This document shows positions 26,512-35,880 of a stretch of DNA of 64,000 nucleotides, piece by piece. Numbering within the stretch: position 1 is the stretch's first letter; every line of letters begins with the position of its first letter. Below the pieces are notes generated by a model. The model made no database searches, had not been told where the DNA came from, and saw only the letters and a list, made by a program, of their open reading frames with translations. Both the position numbers and the translations under genes were made by a program. The stretch comes from Paenibacillus_E qinlingensis (GTDB lineage: Bacteria > Bacillota > Bacilli > Paenibacillales > NBRC-103111): assembly GCF_028746185.1 (NCBI RefSeq), contig NZ_JAQIVH010000041.1, positions 1 to 64,000 on the forward strand, in the 5' to 3' direction.

Positions 26512-28368
26512 ATGATTTATAATTCCATTTACGAGCAACTGGCCGACGGCAGCGCCGGAATCGGCAATTGGCTCTTTCGGGAAGATCGGGAAGCCGTACG
26601 CAGCCGAATTATGTCCGAGCCCGAATTCCAGCCGATTCTTGAACGGTTGGCTGCGGATGCAGAACGATTTCTCGGGCAGCCCATTTCGGAATTGCCCTGG
26701 ACGCTATTCCGCCGAGTCTGGGAGGATGGCTTCCGCAAAACATATGAGCCGGTCTATTTCTCCAGGAGACAACGTCTCACGACATTTGGCTTGTTGAGTT
26801 GGCTAATGCCAGAACGCTCCGATTACCACGATGGACTTTTGGATACGGTGTGGGCCATTTGCGGTGAATTTTCCTGGTGCGTGCCGGTCACTTTTGAGAG
26901 CCCACCTGGACTTAGAACGGATGGATACTCCGTACATGAACACAATGTGCCGGACCCGGGCATCGGGATTGATCTATTTGCTGCGGAGACTGCTTACGCA
27001 CTGGCTGAGGTGATGATGCTGACGGGGCATCGTTGGCCGGAGACCATACGCGATCGTGTATATAGAGAAGTGTACCGCCGCATTTTTGCACCTTTTCTGG
27101 GGAACGATTACTTCTGGGAGCATGTGCGCAATAACTGGGCGGCGGTGTGTGCCGGTTCGATTGGCGCGGCAGCCATCTACTTAATTGCGGATAAGCAGGA
27201 ATTGGCTCTCGTTTTGAACAAAGCGCTGCCAACGGTCAATTTGTTCCTGGAAGGCTATGGCGAAGACGGCGCCTGTTTGGAAGGATATATGTATTGGGGG
27301 TATGGATTCGGTTTCTATACGTATTTCGCAGAGCTTCTATCCCGGAGAACCAACGGAGCTGTAGATTTACTCGCCGTTCCTAATGTGAAGCAGGTAGCCT
27401 TATTTCAGCAGAACTGCTTCCTTCACGGTCGCAAGATCGTTAATTTCTCCGATTCGCCCGAGGAATGGGATGTGTACATCGGGCTGACCCATGAAATGGC
27501 ACGGCGGTTTCCGGAAGTGCAACTCCCTGAATATACGTTTCAGGACAAGGCGGTTTATGATCATTGCGGCCGATGGGCGCCTGCGTTTCGCAATTTGATT
27601 TGGTACGAGCCGAGAACGCAGGGGGAAGAATGGAAGGCGGAGTCGATCTATCTAGCGGACGCGCAGTGGATGGTATCACGGGTTGAGAAGGAGGAAGGCA
27701 AGTTCAGCTTTGCCGCCAAAGGCGGTAATAACGATGAGCCCCATAATCATAACGATGTCGGTCATTTCATCGTCCTAGCTGGGCACGAGACGTTCTTGGC
27801 TGATATAGGAGCCGGGCTATATACGAAGCCATACTTCGCACCCCCTACGAGGTATTCCTTTATATGCAACAGTGCGCTAGGCCACTCTGTTCCAATTATG
27901 GATGGGGTTAGCCAACAGGCTGGTGCAGCATACAAAGCAACCGTACGACAGTCCGAGATTACTGACGACTATGACCGGTTCGTCGTAGAGCTGCAGGATG
28001 CCTATAATATCCCGGGACTGCTGAGGCTAGAGCGAAGCTGGACTTGGCATAAAAACGGCGAACTGCCTTGGCTGGAGCTGGAGGATCAATATGTCTTAGA
28101 ACAAGCTGGCGCTGCGTTAATCGAGCGTTTCATTTGTCAGGTGCAGCCTAAGGTTGTGGAAAAAGGTCGGGTCGAGCTTGTGGGTGCTGCATTCAAACTT
28201 GTATTAAACTATGACGAAACGTTAATGGAGCCCGTCGTGGAGCCGCTTCCGTCACTAAACCATTTTGGGCACGAAAAGATCTACTATGCGTTGGATATGA
28301 GGGCGCGCGTGACGGTCGATTTGGAGCGAAGGTTGCATTTCGCGTTTCATTTTGAACAGCTAGCTTAA
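26512..28368 (+). CDS. Heparinase II/III-family polysaccharide or oligosaccharide lyase
   Basis: 618 residues, no signal peptide, so cytoplasmic. An N-terminal alpha/alpha toroid (to about 340; NNWAAVCAGSIG near 207 and EGYMYWGYGFGFY near 257) is followed by a beta-sandwich with the heparinase II/III motif NNDEPHNHNDVGHF at 406-419 (metal and catalytic histidines). The family (PL12, 15, 17, 21 and relatives) beta-eliminates uronate-containing chains. ATG 26512 is preferred because GGGAGG is 11 nt upstream; a TTG at 26503 is too close. Base composition is richer in G+C than in the neighbouring sensor kinase. It is one of only two plus-strand genes and ends at a shared bidirectional terminator. 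Confidence 0.9.
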   Translation: MIYNSIYEQLADGSAGIGNWLFREDREAVRSRIMSEPEFQPILERLAADAERFLGQPISELPWTLFRRVWEDGFRKTYEPVYFSRRQRLTTFGLLSWLMPERSDYHDGLLDTVWAICGEFSWCVPVTFESPPGLRTDGYSVHEHNVPDPGIGIDLFAAETAYALAEVMMLTGHRWPETIRDRVYREVYRRIFAPFLGNDYFWEHVRNNWAAVCAGSIGAAAIYLIADKQELALVLNKALPTVNLFLEGYGEDGACLEGYMYWGYGFGFYTYFAELLSRRTNGAVDLLAVPNVKQVALFQQNCFLHGRKIVNFSDSPEEWDVYIGLTHEMARRFPEVQLPEYTFQDKAVYDHCGRWAPAFRNLIWYEPRTQGEEWKAESIYLADAQWMVSRVEKEEGKFSFAAKGGNNDEPHNHNDVGHFIVLAGHETFLADIGAGLYTKPYFAPPTRYSFICNSALGHSVPIMDGVSQQAGAAYKATVRQSEITDDYDRFVVELQDAYNIPGLLRLERSWTWHKNGELPWLELEDQYVLEQAGAALIERFICQVQPKVVEKGRVELVGAAFKLVLNYDETLMEPVVEPLPSLNHFGHEKIYYALDMRARVTVDLERRLHFAFHFEQLA

Positions 28369-28394
28369 CATTTACTTGGGGAATTGGAGAAAGG

Positions 28395-28452
28395 CACCTC
28401 TTCTGTGTGGTAGTAATTGCTGGGTACTCTCACTTCATCACACGAAGAGGTG
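28395..28452. terminator. Bidirectional terminator between convergent genes
   Basis: CACCTCTTCTGTGTG (28395-28409) pairs with CACACGAAGAGGTG (28439-28452), a 14-bp stem with one bulge, followed on the plus strand by TTATTATTT. It serves the convergent heparinase-like and ThuA genes. Confidence 0.85.
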
Positions 28453-28478
28453 TTATTATTTGCGTTTATATCTTACTT

Positions 28479-29219
28479 CTATTTCATATTTTTGGGTAGG
28501 ATAACTTCCAATGCTGGTACAGCTTTACCATAACGGGGCAGATCTCGTTTCACCGGTGCGGCCCAGCCTACGGCGTTAGAGATGACACGCAGCACATTCG
28601 CATCACGATAAGTCGGGTAAAGTTCATGACCTGGTCGGAAATAAAAAATCTTCCCTTGTCCACGGTTAAAGCAACACCCGCTTCGAAAGACATTCCCCCC
28701 TTCGAACCAACTGGTGAACACCACTTCATCCGGTGATGGAATATCGAAGAACTCGCCGTACATTTCTTCTTGCTCTAATTCAAAATAAGGCCCGATGCCC
28801 TCCGCAATGGGATGTCCTGGCGCGGTTACCCAGAGCCGTTCTTTTTCCCCTGCATCGCGATACAGCAAGGAACAGGTCGTACCCATTAGCTTCTTAAATA
28901 CCTTCGCATAATGGGAAGAATGCAGCGCGATGAAGCCCATCCCTTGGAGAACACGGGCAGTAACGCGATCAGCAATCTCGTCCGCCACCTCCTTGTGCGC
29001 GACATGCCCCCACCAGATAAGAACATCCGTATTAGCCAGCACCTCGGCAGTCAAACCGTGCTCCGGTTCATCGAGTGTCGCTGTATGAATTGCGAAGTTA
29101 CCGATTAAACCTTCAGCGATGGCATGATGCATGCCCTGCGGATACATCTCCCGAACACTTGGCTTCGTCATCTCATGGCGATACTCGTTCCATATCGTTA
29201 CTTTGATCGTTTCACTCAT
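28479..29219 (-). CDS. ThuA-domain protein (trehalose-utilisation-like)
   Basis: 246 residues, flavodoxin/GAT-like fold. Typical segments are VTIWNEYRHE, LIWWGHVAHKEV, GMGFIALHSSHYAKVFKKLMG and a C-terminal YFRPGHELYPTYRD. ThuA proteins accompany Gfo/Idh/MocA oxidoreductases in disaccharide oxidation routes, and such an oxidoreductase is encoded in this operon. The exact reaction is not established for the family. It is the last gene of system 3, after an SGNH-esterase remnant. Confidence 0.9.
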   Translation of the reverse strand: MSETIKVTIWNEYRHEMTKPSVREMYPQGMHHAIAEGLIGNFAIHTATLDEPEHGLTAEVLANTDVLIWWGHVAHKEVADEIADRVTARVLQGMGFIALHSSHYAKVFKKLMGTTCSLLYRDAGEKERLWVTAPGHPIAEGIGPYFELEQEEMYGEFFDIPSPDEVVFTSWFEGGNVFRSGCCFNRGQGKIFYFRPGHELYPTYRDANVLRVISNAVGWAAPVKRDLPRYGKAVPALEVILPKNMK

Positions 29220-29249
29220 CGCTTTCTCTCCCTTACCTCATTCTTTTTC

Positions 29250-29342
29250 CTATCTCAGCGCATCAAATACAAGGTCCGCCACCAAGAGATTGCCGTGTTC
29301 GGACAAATGGCAGCCGTCATTGAACATCGACATCTCTTCCTT
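29250..29342 (-). pseudogene. C-terminal remnant of an SGNH/GDSL-type esterase
   Basis: Directly after the stop of the GH105/88-like gene, and in the same frame, 30 codons read KEEMSMFNDGCHLSEHGN followed by LLVADLVFDALR before a TAG. The stretch NDGCHLSEHGNLLVADL matches the C-terminal DxxH block of SGNH hydrolases (Asp and His of the catalytic triad). The rest of such a gene is missing and there is no start codon with a ribosome binding site, so this looks like the debris of a deleted esterase gene between GH105 and ThuA. Confidence 0.7.
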
Positions 29343-30803
29343 CTATCGCTGCAAAGCGGCGTATAATTGACCCAACAACCCCGTAGCCATCTGGAACATC
29401 ACGCGATAACCGCTTCGTTGCAGTGCTTCCCCGCCTTTATTGCTCTGCGCCACATGCCTTAGAATCCCATCCGGCGTTAAAAAAGAGAGCAGCGCTTCCA
29501 ACGCACGTTCGGCCGCTAACCGCGCGTGCTCTGGCAGCAGACCGAAATTTGCGCCAAGTGCGAGTGCCGCAGCAATCCCGGCCGATCCTGAGGTATCTGA
29601 CCCTGTCGACGGTTCATCCAGAAACACTGACCATAAGCCGTCGGTCGATTGGTAGGAGAGCGCAACGTTCGCAGCACGAACAAATTCAGATGCGCATCGA
29701 TCTGCACCCACGCTCGAGTGGCCTGCCTCACGCAGCTCCATAAGCGTGCGAATCAGTCCGAGCAAGTACCAAGCGTGCGCTCTAGCCCAGTGACGGAAAG
29801 TAAGACTTCCATTCGTATAACATCGAAGGTAGAGATCTCCCTCAGACTTGGTCAACAGCTGACGGCGTACCTCTAATTGCCGTACAGCCATCTCCGCCAA
29901 CCCGACATCTTGGCGAACACGAGCCAGTACCGCCATTGGATAAGCAACGGTATAGCTCCCTTCGGCAGACAGCATCCCCGTGCCGCAAATGGCGCCATCC
30001 TCCCGTATGTGGGACATCCATAAGCTTATCGCTTGCTCCATGACGGGGTGATCGGGCTGCAAACGAGCCCATGCAGCGAATGGCAACGTGCCTTCAATAC
30101 CGTACACTTTACCGTCAGATGGCTCACTAAGCGGGTCTTCATACTTTAGATTATTATTCTCGTCCAAATAGAGAGCCAGATGCGCACGCGCCGCATCTTC
30201 AAATCGCGGCTCTCCCAGTGCCTGGCTCAAATCCATCAATCCGTCTAGCACACAGCCTTCCAGCCAGCCGAAAGGCTGAAGCGAAGACAGGGACGACAGC
30301 GTGTGAAGCAACGGCTGATCGCGTGCAGATTGCTGCGCCGATTCACTGTCCGAGATGAGTAGATGAGGAAACAGAAGCGAAGCTTGATCACATAATGCTG
30401 AGTCCGGTACTAGAATCCAAAACGGTAAGCTTCCCTCTTGCATCCGCAATTCAATCCCTTCCTCGATGACAGCTTCCCAATCATCGGGAATGAGCTGAAT
30501 TTCAAAAGGCTGCAAAGTAGATGCATATCGGATATCGAATATACCGACTTGGCGGTGAGATTTGGCTGTAACAGCCTCCAGCAGTATCGTTTCTCGAACA
30601 TCCAAAGCAGCAGTAATCCGAAGCTGAACAGATTCCGCACCTAGCAAAACGGGGACAGCTTTATCCGTCCACCCCATACGAACCGTTAGCGATTGAGATC
30701 CACCTACCCCTACCGCCTGCCAATTAAACGGAATACGCTTATTTTCCGGTACATCAATTTGGACGGCTTGTATAATTTCCGCAAGATGATACTTAAACGT
30801 CAA
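29343..30803 (-). CDS. GH105/GH88-like unsaturated uronyl hydrolase
   Basis: 486 residues, cytoplasmic, TTG start at 30803 with AGGAGAGG upstream. Residues 1 to about 165 form an extra N-terminal domain not typical of GH105. The rest is an (alpha/alpha)6 toroid with GKVYGIEGTLPFAAWARL, GTGMLSAEGSYTVAYPM, FRHWARAHAWYLLGL and STGSDTSGSAGIAAAL. The WARAHAW and DTSGSAG blocks correspond to GH88/GH105 sites. These enzymes hydrate the unsaturated uronic acid left by lyases and release it. The catalytic aspartates could not be assigned with certainty. Sits 15 nt after the isomerase gene. Confidence 0.82.
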   Translation of the reverse strand: MTFKYHLAEIIQAVQIDVPENKRIPFNWQAVGVGGSQSLTVRMGWTDKAVPVLLGAESVQLRITAALDVRETILLEAVTAKSHRQVGIFDIRYASTLQPFEIQLIPDDWEAVIEEGIELRMQEGSLPFWILVPDSALCDQASLLFPHLLISDSESAQQSARDQPLLHTLSSLSSLQPFGWLEGCVLDGLMDLSQALGEPRFEDAARAHLALYLDENNNLKYEDPLSEPSDGKVYGIEGTLPFAAWARLQPDHPVMEQAISLWMSHIREDGAICGTGMLSAEGSYTVAYPMAVLARVRQDVGLAEMAVRQLEVRRQLLTKSEGDLYLRCYTNGSLTFRHWARAHAWYLLGLIRTLMELREAGHSSVGADRCASEFVRAANVALSYQSTDGLWSVFLDEPSTGSDTSGSAGIAAALALGANFGLLPEHARLAAERALEALLSFLTPDGILRHVAQSNKGGEALQRSGYRVMFQMATGLLGQLYAALQR

Positions 30804-30818
30804 TCGATTCCTCTCCTC

Positions 30819-31577
30819 TCATACGAGCTTCGATAAGCGCAGCAACTGCTCATAGCTTATCTGTACGGACTCCATGGGATCGCGACGACAGCGATCTTGC
30901 TCCACAACGTACCACTCGATGCCTTGCTTTTCACCCCACTGTAGAATCGGCACAAAGTCGATCTGCCCTGTCCCAATTTCAGCGAAGGTTTGCTCTTCGT
31001 CATCCGTCATATCTTTCAGATGGATAATTGGCATGCGTCCCGCATATGGCAAGATAAACTGATACGGATCGTATCCGCCTTTCCTTGCCCAATACACATC
31101 AATTTCCGCGAGGATCGCATTGTCTTCAGCGGGATCCAGCAAGTATCGAAGCGCGGATTGACCATCCACTTCCGTCTCGAACTCAAACGCATGATTGTGA
31201 TAGCTCAACCGCAGTCCGCGACTTTTCAAGTACACAGCGCTCTCATTCAGCAGGCGCTTCATTTCGCGAAATCCATCTGGATTCCTCCAATCATCCGGCG
31301 TATTGGAGCAGATCAAATCCCGTGTACCGAATAAGGCTGCATCGTCAATCAGTTGCTCCATCTGCTCTCTCAGCAGAGGAATACTCACATGGAGGCCGGC
31401 CACTTTCATCCCTGTCCCTCGAACGATTTCTGCTAACACCTTAGGGTCGTAACCATGGTAGCCCGCGAACTGCACGCCTGCCCATCCCATATTCCCTAGC
31501 GTCTCCAACACTTGTGGGAAATTGCTCTTACAGCTTTCCCGCAGTGTCGCGAGTTGTATCGCCATTTTGTGTCTCAT
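30819..31577 (-). CDS. Sugar phosphate isomerase/epimerase (IolE/AP-endonuclease 2 family)
   Basis: 252 residues, TIM barrel. Characteristic segments are GWAGVQFAGYHGYD, LRLSYHNHAFEFE, AEIDVYWARKGG and IIHLKDMTDDEE, with metal ligands expected at the Glu, Asp, His and Glu of these strands. Members isomerise or dehydrate sugars and inositols. AGGAGG lies five bases before the ATG, three bases after the alpha/beta hydrolase gene. With the neighbouring oxidoreductase it forms a familiar oxidation/isomerisation pair for imported sugars. Confidence 0.92.
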   Translation of the reverse strand: MRHKMAIQLATLRESCKSNFPQVLETLGNMGWAGVQFAGYHGYDPKVLAEIVRGTGMKVAGLHVSIPLLREQMEQLIDDAALFGTRDLICSNTPDDWRNPDGFREMKRLLNESAVYLKSRGLRLSYHNHAFEFETEVDGQSALRYLLDPAEDNAILAEIDVYWARKGGYDPYQFILPYAGRMPIIHLKDMTDDEEQTFAEIGTGQIDFVPILQWGEKQGIEWYVVEQDRCRRDPMESVQISYEQLLRLSKLV

Positions 31578-31579
31578 AG

Positions 31580-32632
31580 TTACCTCCTACTCTTTATCTC
31601 GCATTCCCCTTCTACTGTTTGGCCATCCGACCACTGCAAACGGTAAGAGCAGCGTTGTTCGCTAAATATGGAAATTGTCTGTTGGTCCAAATCGTAGCGC
31701 AACGTCGCCAGCTGATTTACCGATTCCAAATGTACATGAAAATGCTTCGTATACAGGTAGCCGCCGACCAGCAAGACACCGATTGGAGCCAATTCGATGG
31801 GCCTATCATGCCGTTGACGATTCGCCTCCGAGCGTTCTTGCAAATCATGAAGATGCTGTAATGTGGCCCCTCCCGTATGACTACGATCGCCTACGCCCGG
31901 CAATTCGTCATACTGAACCAGATGGGCCTTACCCAATTGGGTAAGCTGCTCAACATACTGCCGCGACATCATAACGGGAATGCGAATATCTCCATCGCCA
32001 TGCGTCAAGTACAAGGGGGTATGCAAGTTAGCCCCAAGCGCCAATCCGCTTCGTGCCGCATATCTTAGCGGGTCATCCTGCGGAGGACACCCGATCCATA
32101 CATCCATCTCATCCCGGAATTCGCCGATCAGATCTTGCTCATACCAACGTGCGTAATCCGATACGCCGTACAAAGCGGTTGCTGCCGCAAACAAATCAGG
32201 AAACTTGGCTACCGCAGCCAGTACATTTCCTCCACCACCGCTGCCGCCTTCTATGTAGACCCGTTCTGGATTCACAGTCCAATCGCCATATTCCTGACGA
32301 ACAAACTCCACCGCATCATAGATGTCGATCAATTCCAAACCGTTGCAATCCGCCATGCCGCTCGAGAAAGCCCGCCCGCGCATATCCACCTGTACAATCA
32401 AGTATGGTGACTGACCAGGCTGTTCACGTTGAACGGGTTGAGGCATACTCATATGCCAGCCGTGCAACTGCACGAGAATCGGTGCAGGTGATTCTGGCTT
32501 TATGATATTTATGGCTAAACGTAATTCTGGAGTTACGGAAGATGCATAATACCGGAAATCTTGATACGGCGATCGGAATGGTTCAAGAAATGACTTAGTT
32601 AACCGCTCACTGTCTTCGTATTGTTCAAACAT
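31580..32632 (-). CDS. Alpha/beta hydrolase, prolyl-oligopeptidase-like esterase
   Basis: 350 residues, cytoplasmic. The nucleophile elbow is YIEGGSGGGGN (Ser131), the oxyanion strand HGWHMSMP, and the acid and base are likely in THGDGDIRIPV and the His-rich TLQHLHD segment. A C-terminal extension from about 270 is strand-rich. Members of the peptidase S9-like group in sugar operons are carbohydrate esterases that remove acetyl or feruloyl groups. AAAGGAG precedes the ATG; the isomerase follows after three bases. Confidence 0.85.
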   Translation of the reverse strand: MFEQYEDSERLTKSFLEPFRSPYQDFRYYASSVTPELRLAINIIKPESPAPILVQLHGWHMSMPQPVQREQPGQSPYLIVQVDMRGRAFSSGMADCNGLELIDIYDAVEFVRQEYGDWTVNPERVYIEGGSGGGGNVLAAVAKFPDLFAAATALYGVSDYARWYEQDLIGEFRDEMDVWIGCPPQDDPLRYAARSGLALGANLHTPLYLTHGDGDIRIPVMMSRQYVEQLTQLGKAHLVQYDELPGVGDRSHTGGATLQHLHDLQERSEANRQRHDRPIELAPIGVLLVGGYLYTKHFHVHLESVNQLATLRYDLDQQTISIFSEQRCSYRLQWSDGQTVEGECEIKSRR

Positions 32633-32688
32633 GTTGACGCTCCTTTCGCTCCGCAGGAGGAACTTACGCTTTCATACGTCCCCTGATG

Positions 32689-33762
32689 TCATTGGTGTTC
32701 GTCAAGTCTGACTTCCCTGCCACTTTCCGCGGATTCATAGATAGCCTTCAAAATCCGGATCATATCTACGCCACTCTCTGGTGTGTTTATTGGCTCTTCC
32801 TCTCCGAGAACACACGCGATGAAATGATGAATATTACTCGCATGCGGCCTGATCTCACTTCCCCCGAATCGAGGTGATAGATCACAGAGAACCCCTTCAA
32901 TCTCCGTGATCAGCTTCAAATCAGAATTCTTCAAGCTGCATCCAGCTTTCGTCCCGCGAAGCTCCATGAACTTGAGATCATCCTCCACGTTCGATGCCCA
33001 ACTGAACTCGATTTGCAGGGATGCACCATTATCGAAACGAATAAAGCCCGTCGCGAGGTCTTCCACATCAAAGATTCCGCCTTCTTGTGTCGTTCCGAAT
33101 CTCGAATCGGCAGAAATTTGCACTTTCGCATCCGCAAACTTGGTATATGCCGATCCACTCACAGCAATTGGACGAGGATTGCCCATCATCCAAATGGCCA
33201 CATCAATCATATGCACACCAAGATCGATTAATGGCCCCCCTCCAGACATGGCCTTGGTTGTGAACCATCCTCCGCGACCAGGAATACCTCTGCGCCGAAT
33301 CCATCCTGTTCTGCCTGTATAAATCTCGCCCATTGCACCTGACTCGATGTAACGTTTGAGGAATTTCGCCTGCGGTGTGAACCGATTATTGCGCATCACC
33401 ATCAGCACCTTGCCTGAGCGCTTGGCTGCATCGGCCATCTTCTGAGCTTCCTCAGGACTCACAGCATCCGGCTTCTCACAGAATACGTGAAGGCCGCGTT
33501 CCAGTGCTGCAATGGATACCTCGGAGTGGTAGATGTTCGGCGTACTAACGCCGACCACATCCAGCGTTTCCTGCTCCAACATATCTTTATAATCACGATA
33601 CACACGACTAACGCTCAACTTATTCGCCTGCTCTTCCCCATTGGGGAGATGTGTATCACATATCGCTACGATTTCCACATGAGGACTGGATACCCACGCA
33701 GGGGCATGCGAACCGGCAAAAATTTTCCCAGCACCAATAATACCAACTCTTAACTTATTCAT
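32689..33762 (-). CDS. Gfo/Idh/MocA-family oxidoreductase
   Basis: 357 residues. The Rossmann fold starts LRVGIIGAGKIFAGSHAPAW, followed by the EKP motif VFCEKPDAVSPEEA (Lys about 97) and the substrate domain with GPLIDLGVHMIDVAIWMMG, whose Asp/His pair is typical of the catalytic site. Uses NAD(P) to oxidise or reduce a sugar or cyclitol. It follows the permease genes of system 3 and precedes an esterase and isomerase, in keeping with the ThuA partnership seen in sugar oxidation pathways. Confidence 0.93.
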   Translation of the reverse strand: MNKLRVGIIGAGKIFAGSHAPAWVSSPHVEIVAICDTHLPNGEEQANKLSVSRVYRDYKDMLEQETLDVVGVSTPNIYHSEVSIAALERGLHVFCEKPDAVSPEEAQKMADAAKRSGKVLMVMRNNRFTPQAKFLKRYIESGAMGEIYTGRTGWIRRRGIPGRGGWFTTKAMSGGGPLIDLGVHMIDVAIWMMGNPRPIAVSGSAYTKFADAKVQISADSRFGTTQEGGIFDVEDLATGFIRFDNGASLQIEFSWASNVEDDLKFMELRGTKAGCSLKNSDLKLITEIEGVLCDLSPRFGGSEIRPHASNIHHFIACVLGEEEPINTPESGVDMIRILKAIYESAESGREVRLDEHQ

Positions 33763-33814
33763 CGCAAAATCAATCCTTTCACTTCGTTTCTAATGGAGTG
33801 AAGTTGTCACCCAT

Positions 33815-34702
33815 TCACCCTTTGACTGCACCAATCGTCAGTCCTTTGACAAAATATTTTTGCAAAAACCCGAACAGAAACATGACTGGCAGCGAGGTAA
33901 GTACCATCATGGCGTACATGATCGCATCCGTAGGCACGTCGGAAGCACTAATGGGATTGCCCATCGGGTCGACGCCACTCCCTTTTACCAATTCAATGTA
34001 GGACGTAATGTTCTTTAGAATGAGCTGAATGGGATACAAAGCGACTTTATCGATATACAAAATGGCATTAAACGTTTCGTTCCAGTAATGTAGAGTCATC
34101 ATCAACGCTACCGTTGCTAGCGCAGGCTTCGAGAGCGGCAGCACGATGCTCCAATAGGTTCTGAAATCGGAAGCCCCGTCGATCTTCGCCGATTCAATAA
34201 GCGGAGCAGGAATTTCTTGAAAAAATACCCTCAGCATAAATATTTGAAAAGGCGCTGCAAAGGCAGGAATAATTAACGAGATCAGCGAGTTCTTCCATTC
34301 CAAATACTGCACGATAAGAATATAAAGCGGCACAATACCGCCAGAGAATATCATCGTTACGAAAATATAGAAGGAAATCGCATTCCGCAATTGGAAATCT
34401 CGTCTGGCCAATGCGTAGGCAATCATCGATGTCACCAGTAGATTGCCTATCGTTCCGATAACGACAATGAAAAGTGAATTCCTGTAACCCGCCAGCAAAG
34501 AGGATGGATCCATCCATATGAATTGATAAGCTTCCCAAGAAAACTTTTTCGGAATCAGCTGATAGCCATAGGTTTGAATCACTGCTCCATCCGTCAACGA
34601 TATCGATATGGTAAGTACAAGAGGCAGCAAGCACATTGCACAGAACAGTATCAGGCACATGTGGACTAGCCATTTGTGAAAGGTATTTTTCTTCATCATC
34701 AT
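33815..34702 (-). CDS. ABC transporter permease, LplC/YtcP type (system 3)
   Basis: 295 residues from ATG 34702, with AAGGTGGGAAG upstream; an ATG at 34732 would overlap the LplB gene. Six membrane helices, EAA loop ESAKIDGASDFRTYWSIVLP, and the LplC ending FLQKYFVKGLTIGAVKG. It pairs with the LplB encoded at 34719. Confidence 0.92.
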   Translation of the reverse strand: MMMKKNTFHKWLVHMCLILFCAMCLLPLVLTISISLTDGAVIQTYGYQLIPKKFSWEAYQFIWMDPSSLLAGYRNSLFIVVIGTIGNLLVTSMIAYALARRDFQLRNAISFYIFVTMIFSGGIVPLYILIVQYLEWKNSLISLIIPAFAAPFQIFMLRVFFQEIPAPLIESAKIDGASDFRTYWSIVLPLSKPALATVALMMTLHYWNETFNAILYIDKVALYPIQLILKNITSYIELVKGSGVDPMGNPISASDVPTDAIMYAMMVLTSLPVMFLFGFLQKYFVKGLTIGAVKG

Positions 34703-34718
34703 TCGGCCACTTCCCACC

Positions 34719-35648
34719 TTAAAATAATCCATATTCTTTGTTGAACATTTTGGCCACGCGGTTCGTCCCCAAGATCAAGATGAAGCCAACAACGGATTGA
34801 AACAGCCCTACGGCTGAGCTCATAGCGAAATCACCATTCACAGTTAGCGCGCGGAACACGTACGTATCCAAGACATCCGTGACAGGGAACAATGCGCTTA
34901 CGTTTCGCGGCACAAAATAGAATAAACCGAAATCTGCACGCATAATATGTCCGATCGCAAGTATTGTCAACATCACCATCATCGGCGCTAGAAATGGAAT
35001 GGAAATATGTCGAACGGATTGCACTTTCGTCGCTCCATCAATCTCGGCAGCCTCGAAGAGCTCCTTGTCAATGCTCATGAGCGCCGAATAGTAGATTAGA
35101 CTGCTGAATCCCGTTCCCTTCCAGATCGCGACAAGCGGAAGTATGATGAGCCAATACCACGGCTCAGAGTAGAACGCCACTTCATATCCTGTCATCTTGC
35201 GGATCAGCGTAGACAACAAGCCAGTCGACGGATTCAATAAGGTTGTCAGCATCAAACCGACCAATACCCAAGAGAAGAAATAAGGGAAAAACATGACCGA
35301 TTGATATACCTTCAATGTTTTTTTGCCAGCAACCTCATATAACAGCAGGGCGAAAAAGACACCAGCCAGCAATTCTACAACAATGAGAAGTCCATTGAGC
35401 CCAATTGTATTGCGTAAAATCCGCCAGGCATCTGCTGACTGAAAGAAAAACTTGAAATTGTCAAAGCCGTTCCACGGACTTCCCAAGATTCCCTTCGTCG
35501 GTACATAATCTTTAAACGCCATAATAATGCCAACCATGGGCAGATAAGCAAACACAAATATCTTAATAATGGCTGGCAGCGACATGACGATTAATTGCCA
35601 ATGGCTGATGAAGCGTTTGCGCTTCTTGCGAGGGATCCCCACATTCAT
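34719..35648 (-). CDS. ABC transporter permease, LplB type (system 3)
   Basis: 309 residues from ATG 35648, which has AAAAGGAG ten bases upstream; an ATG at 35672 has no such site. Six membrane helices, EAA loop EAAEIDGATKVQSVRHISIP, C-terminus MFNKEYGLF. It is the first gene of the operon downstream of promoter site S1, separated from the AraC regulator by a terminator. Confidence 0.92.
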   Translation of the reverse strand: MNVGIPRKKRKRFISHWQLIVMSLPAIIKIFVFAYLPMVGIIMAFKDYVPTKGILGSPWNGFDNFKFFFQSADAWRILRNTIGLNGLLIVVELLAGVFFALLLYEVAGKKTLKVYQSVMFFPYFFSWVLVGLMLTTLLNPSTGLLSTLIRKMTGYEVAFYSEPWYWLIILPLVAIWKGTGFSSLIYYSALMSIDKELFEAAEIDGATKVQSVRHISIPFLAPMMVMLTILAIGHIMRADFGLFYFVPRNVSALFPVTDVLDTYVFRALTVNGDFAMSSAVGLFQSVVGFILILGTNRVAKMFNKEYGLF

Positions 35649-35705
35649 TACGTTTGCACTCCTTTTCTGCATAATCTAAACAGCGATTGCTCGACTTATG
35701 GCCTA

Positions 35706-35759
35706 AGTATATACGTCACTTATTTCCCTCGAATACTGCAATATTGTCCAATTGGGCTT
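35706..35759 (-). promoter_or_regulatory. AraC-type promoter S1 (system 3 permease operon)
   Basis: On the minus strand AAGCCCAATTGGACAATATT begins at 35759 and is followed by GCAGTATT; the -10 box TATACT is at 35711-35706, 49 bases from the start of the element. There is no good -35 box, as expected for an activator-dependent promoter. It matches S2 at 26 of 30 positions. Confidence 0.75.
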
Positions 35760-35818
35760 CAATTATGGAAGCAGTTCACATTAAGCCACTTTTGAAGTCT
35801 AGGGCAGCTGTTGAACGC

Positions 35819-35854
35819 GAAAAAACCGATCAACAGGATGTGTTGGTCGGTTTT
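35819..35854 (-). terminator. Terminator after the system 3 AraC regulator
   Basis: Minus-strand hairpin AAAACCGACCAACA and TGTTGATCGGTTTT with a short loop, followed by TTTTTT, 27 nt after the stop codon. It isolates the regulator from the permease operon. Confidence 0.92.
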
Positions 35855-35880
35855 CGTATAGGAATTTTGCCAGCATGGCA

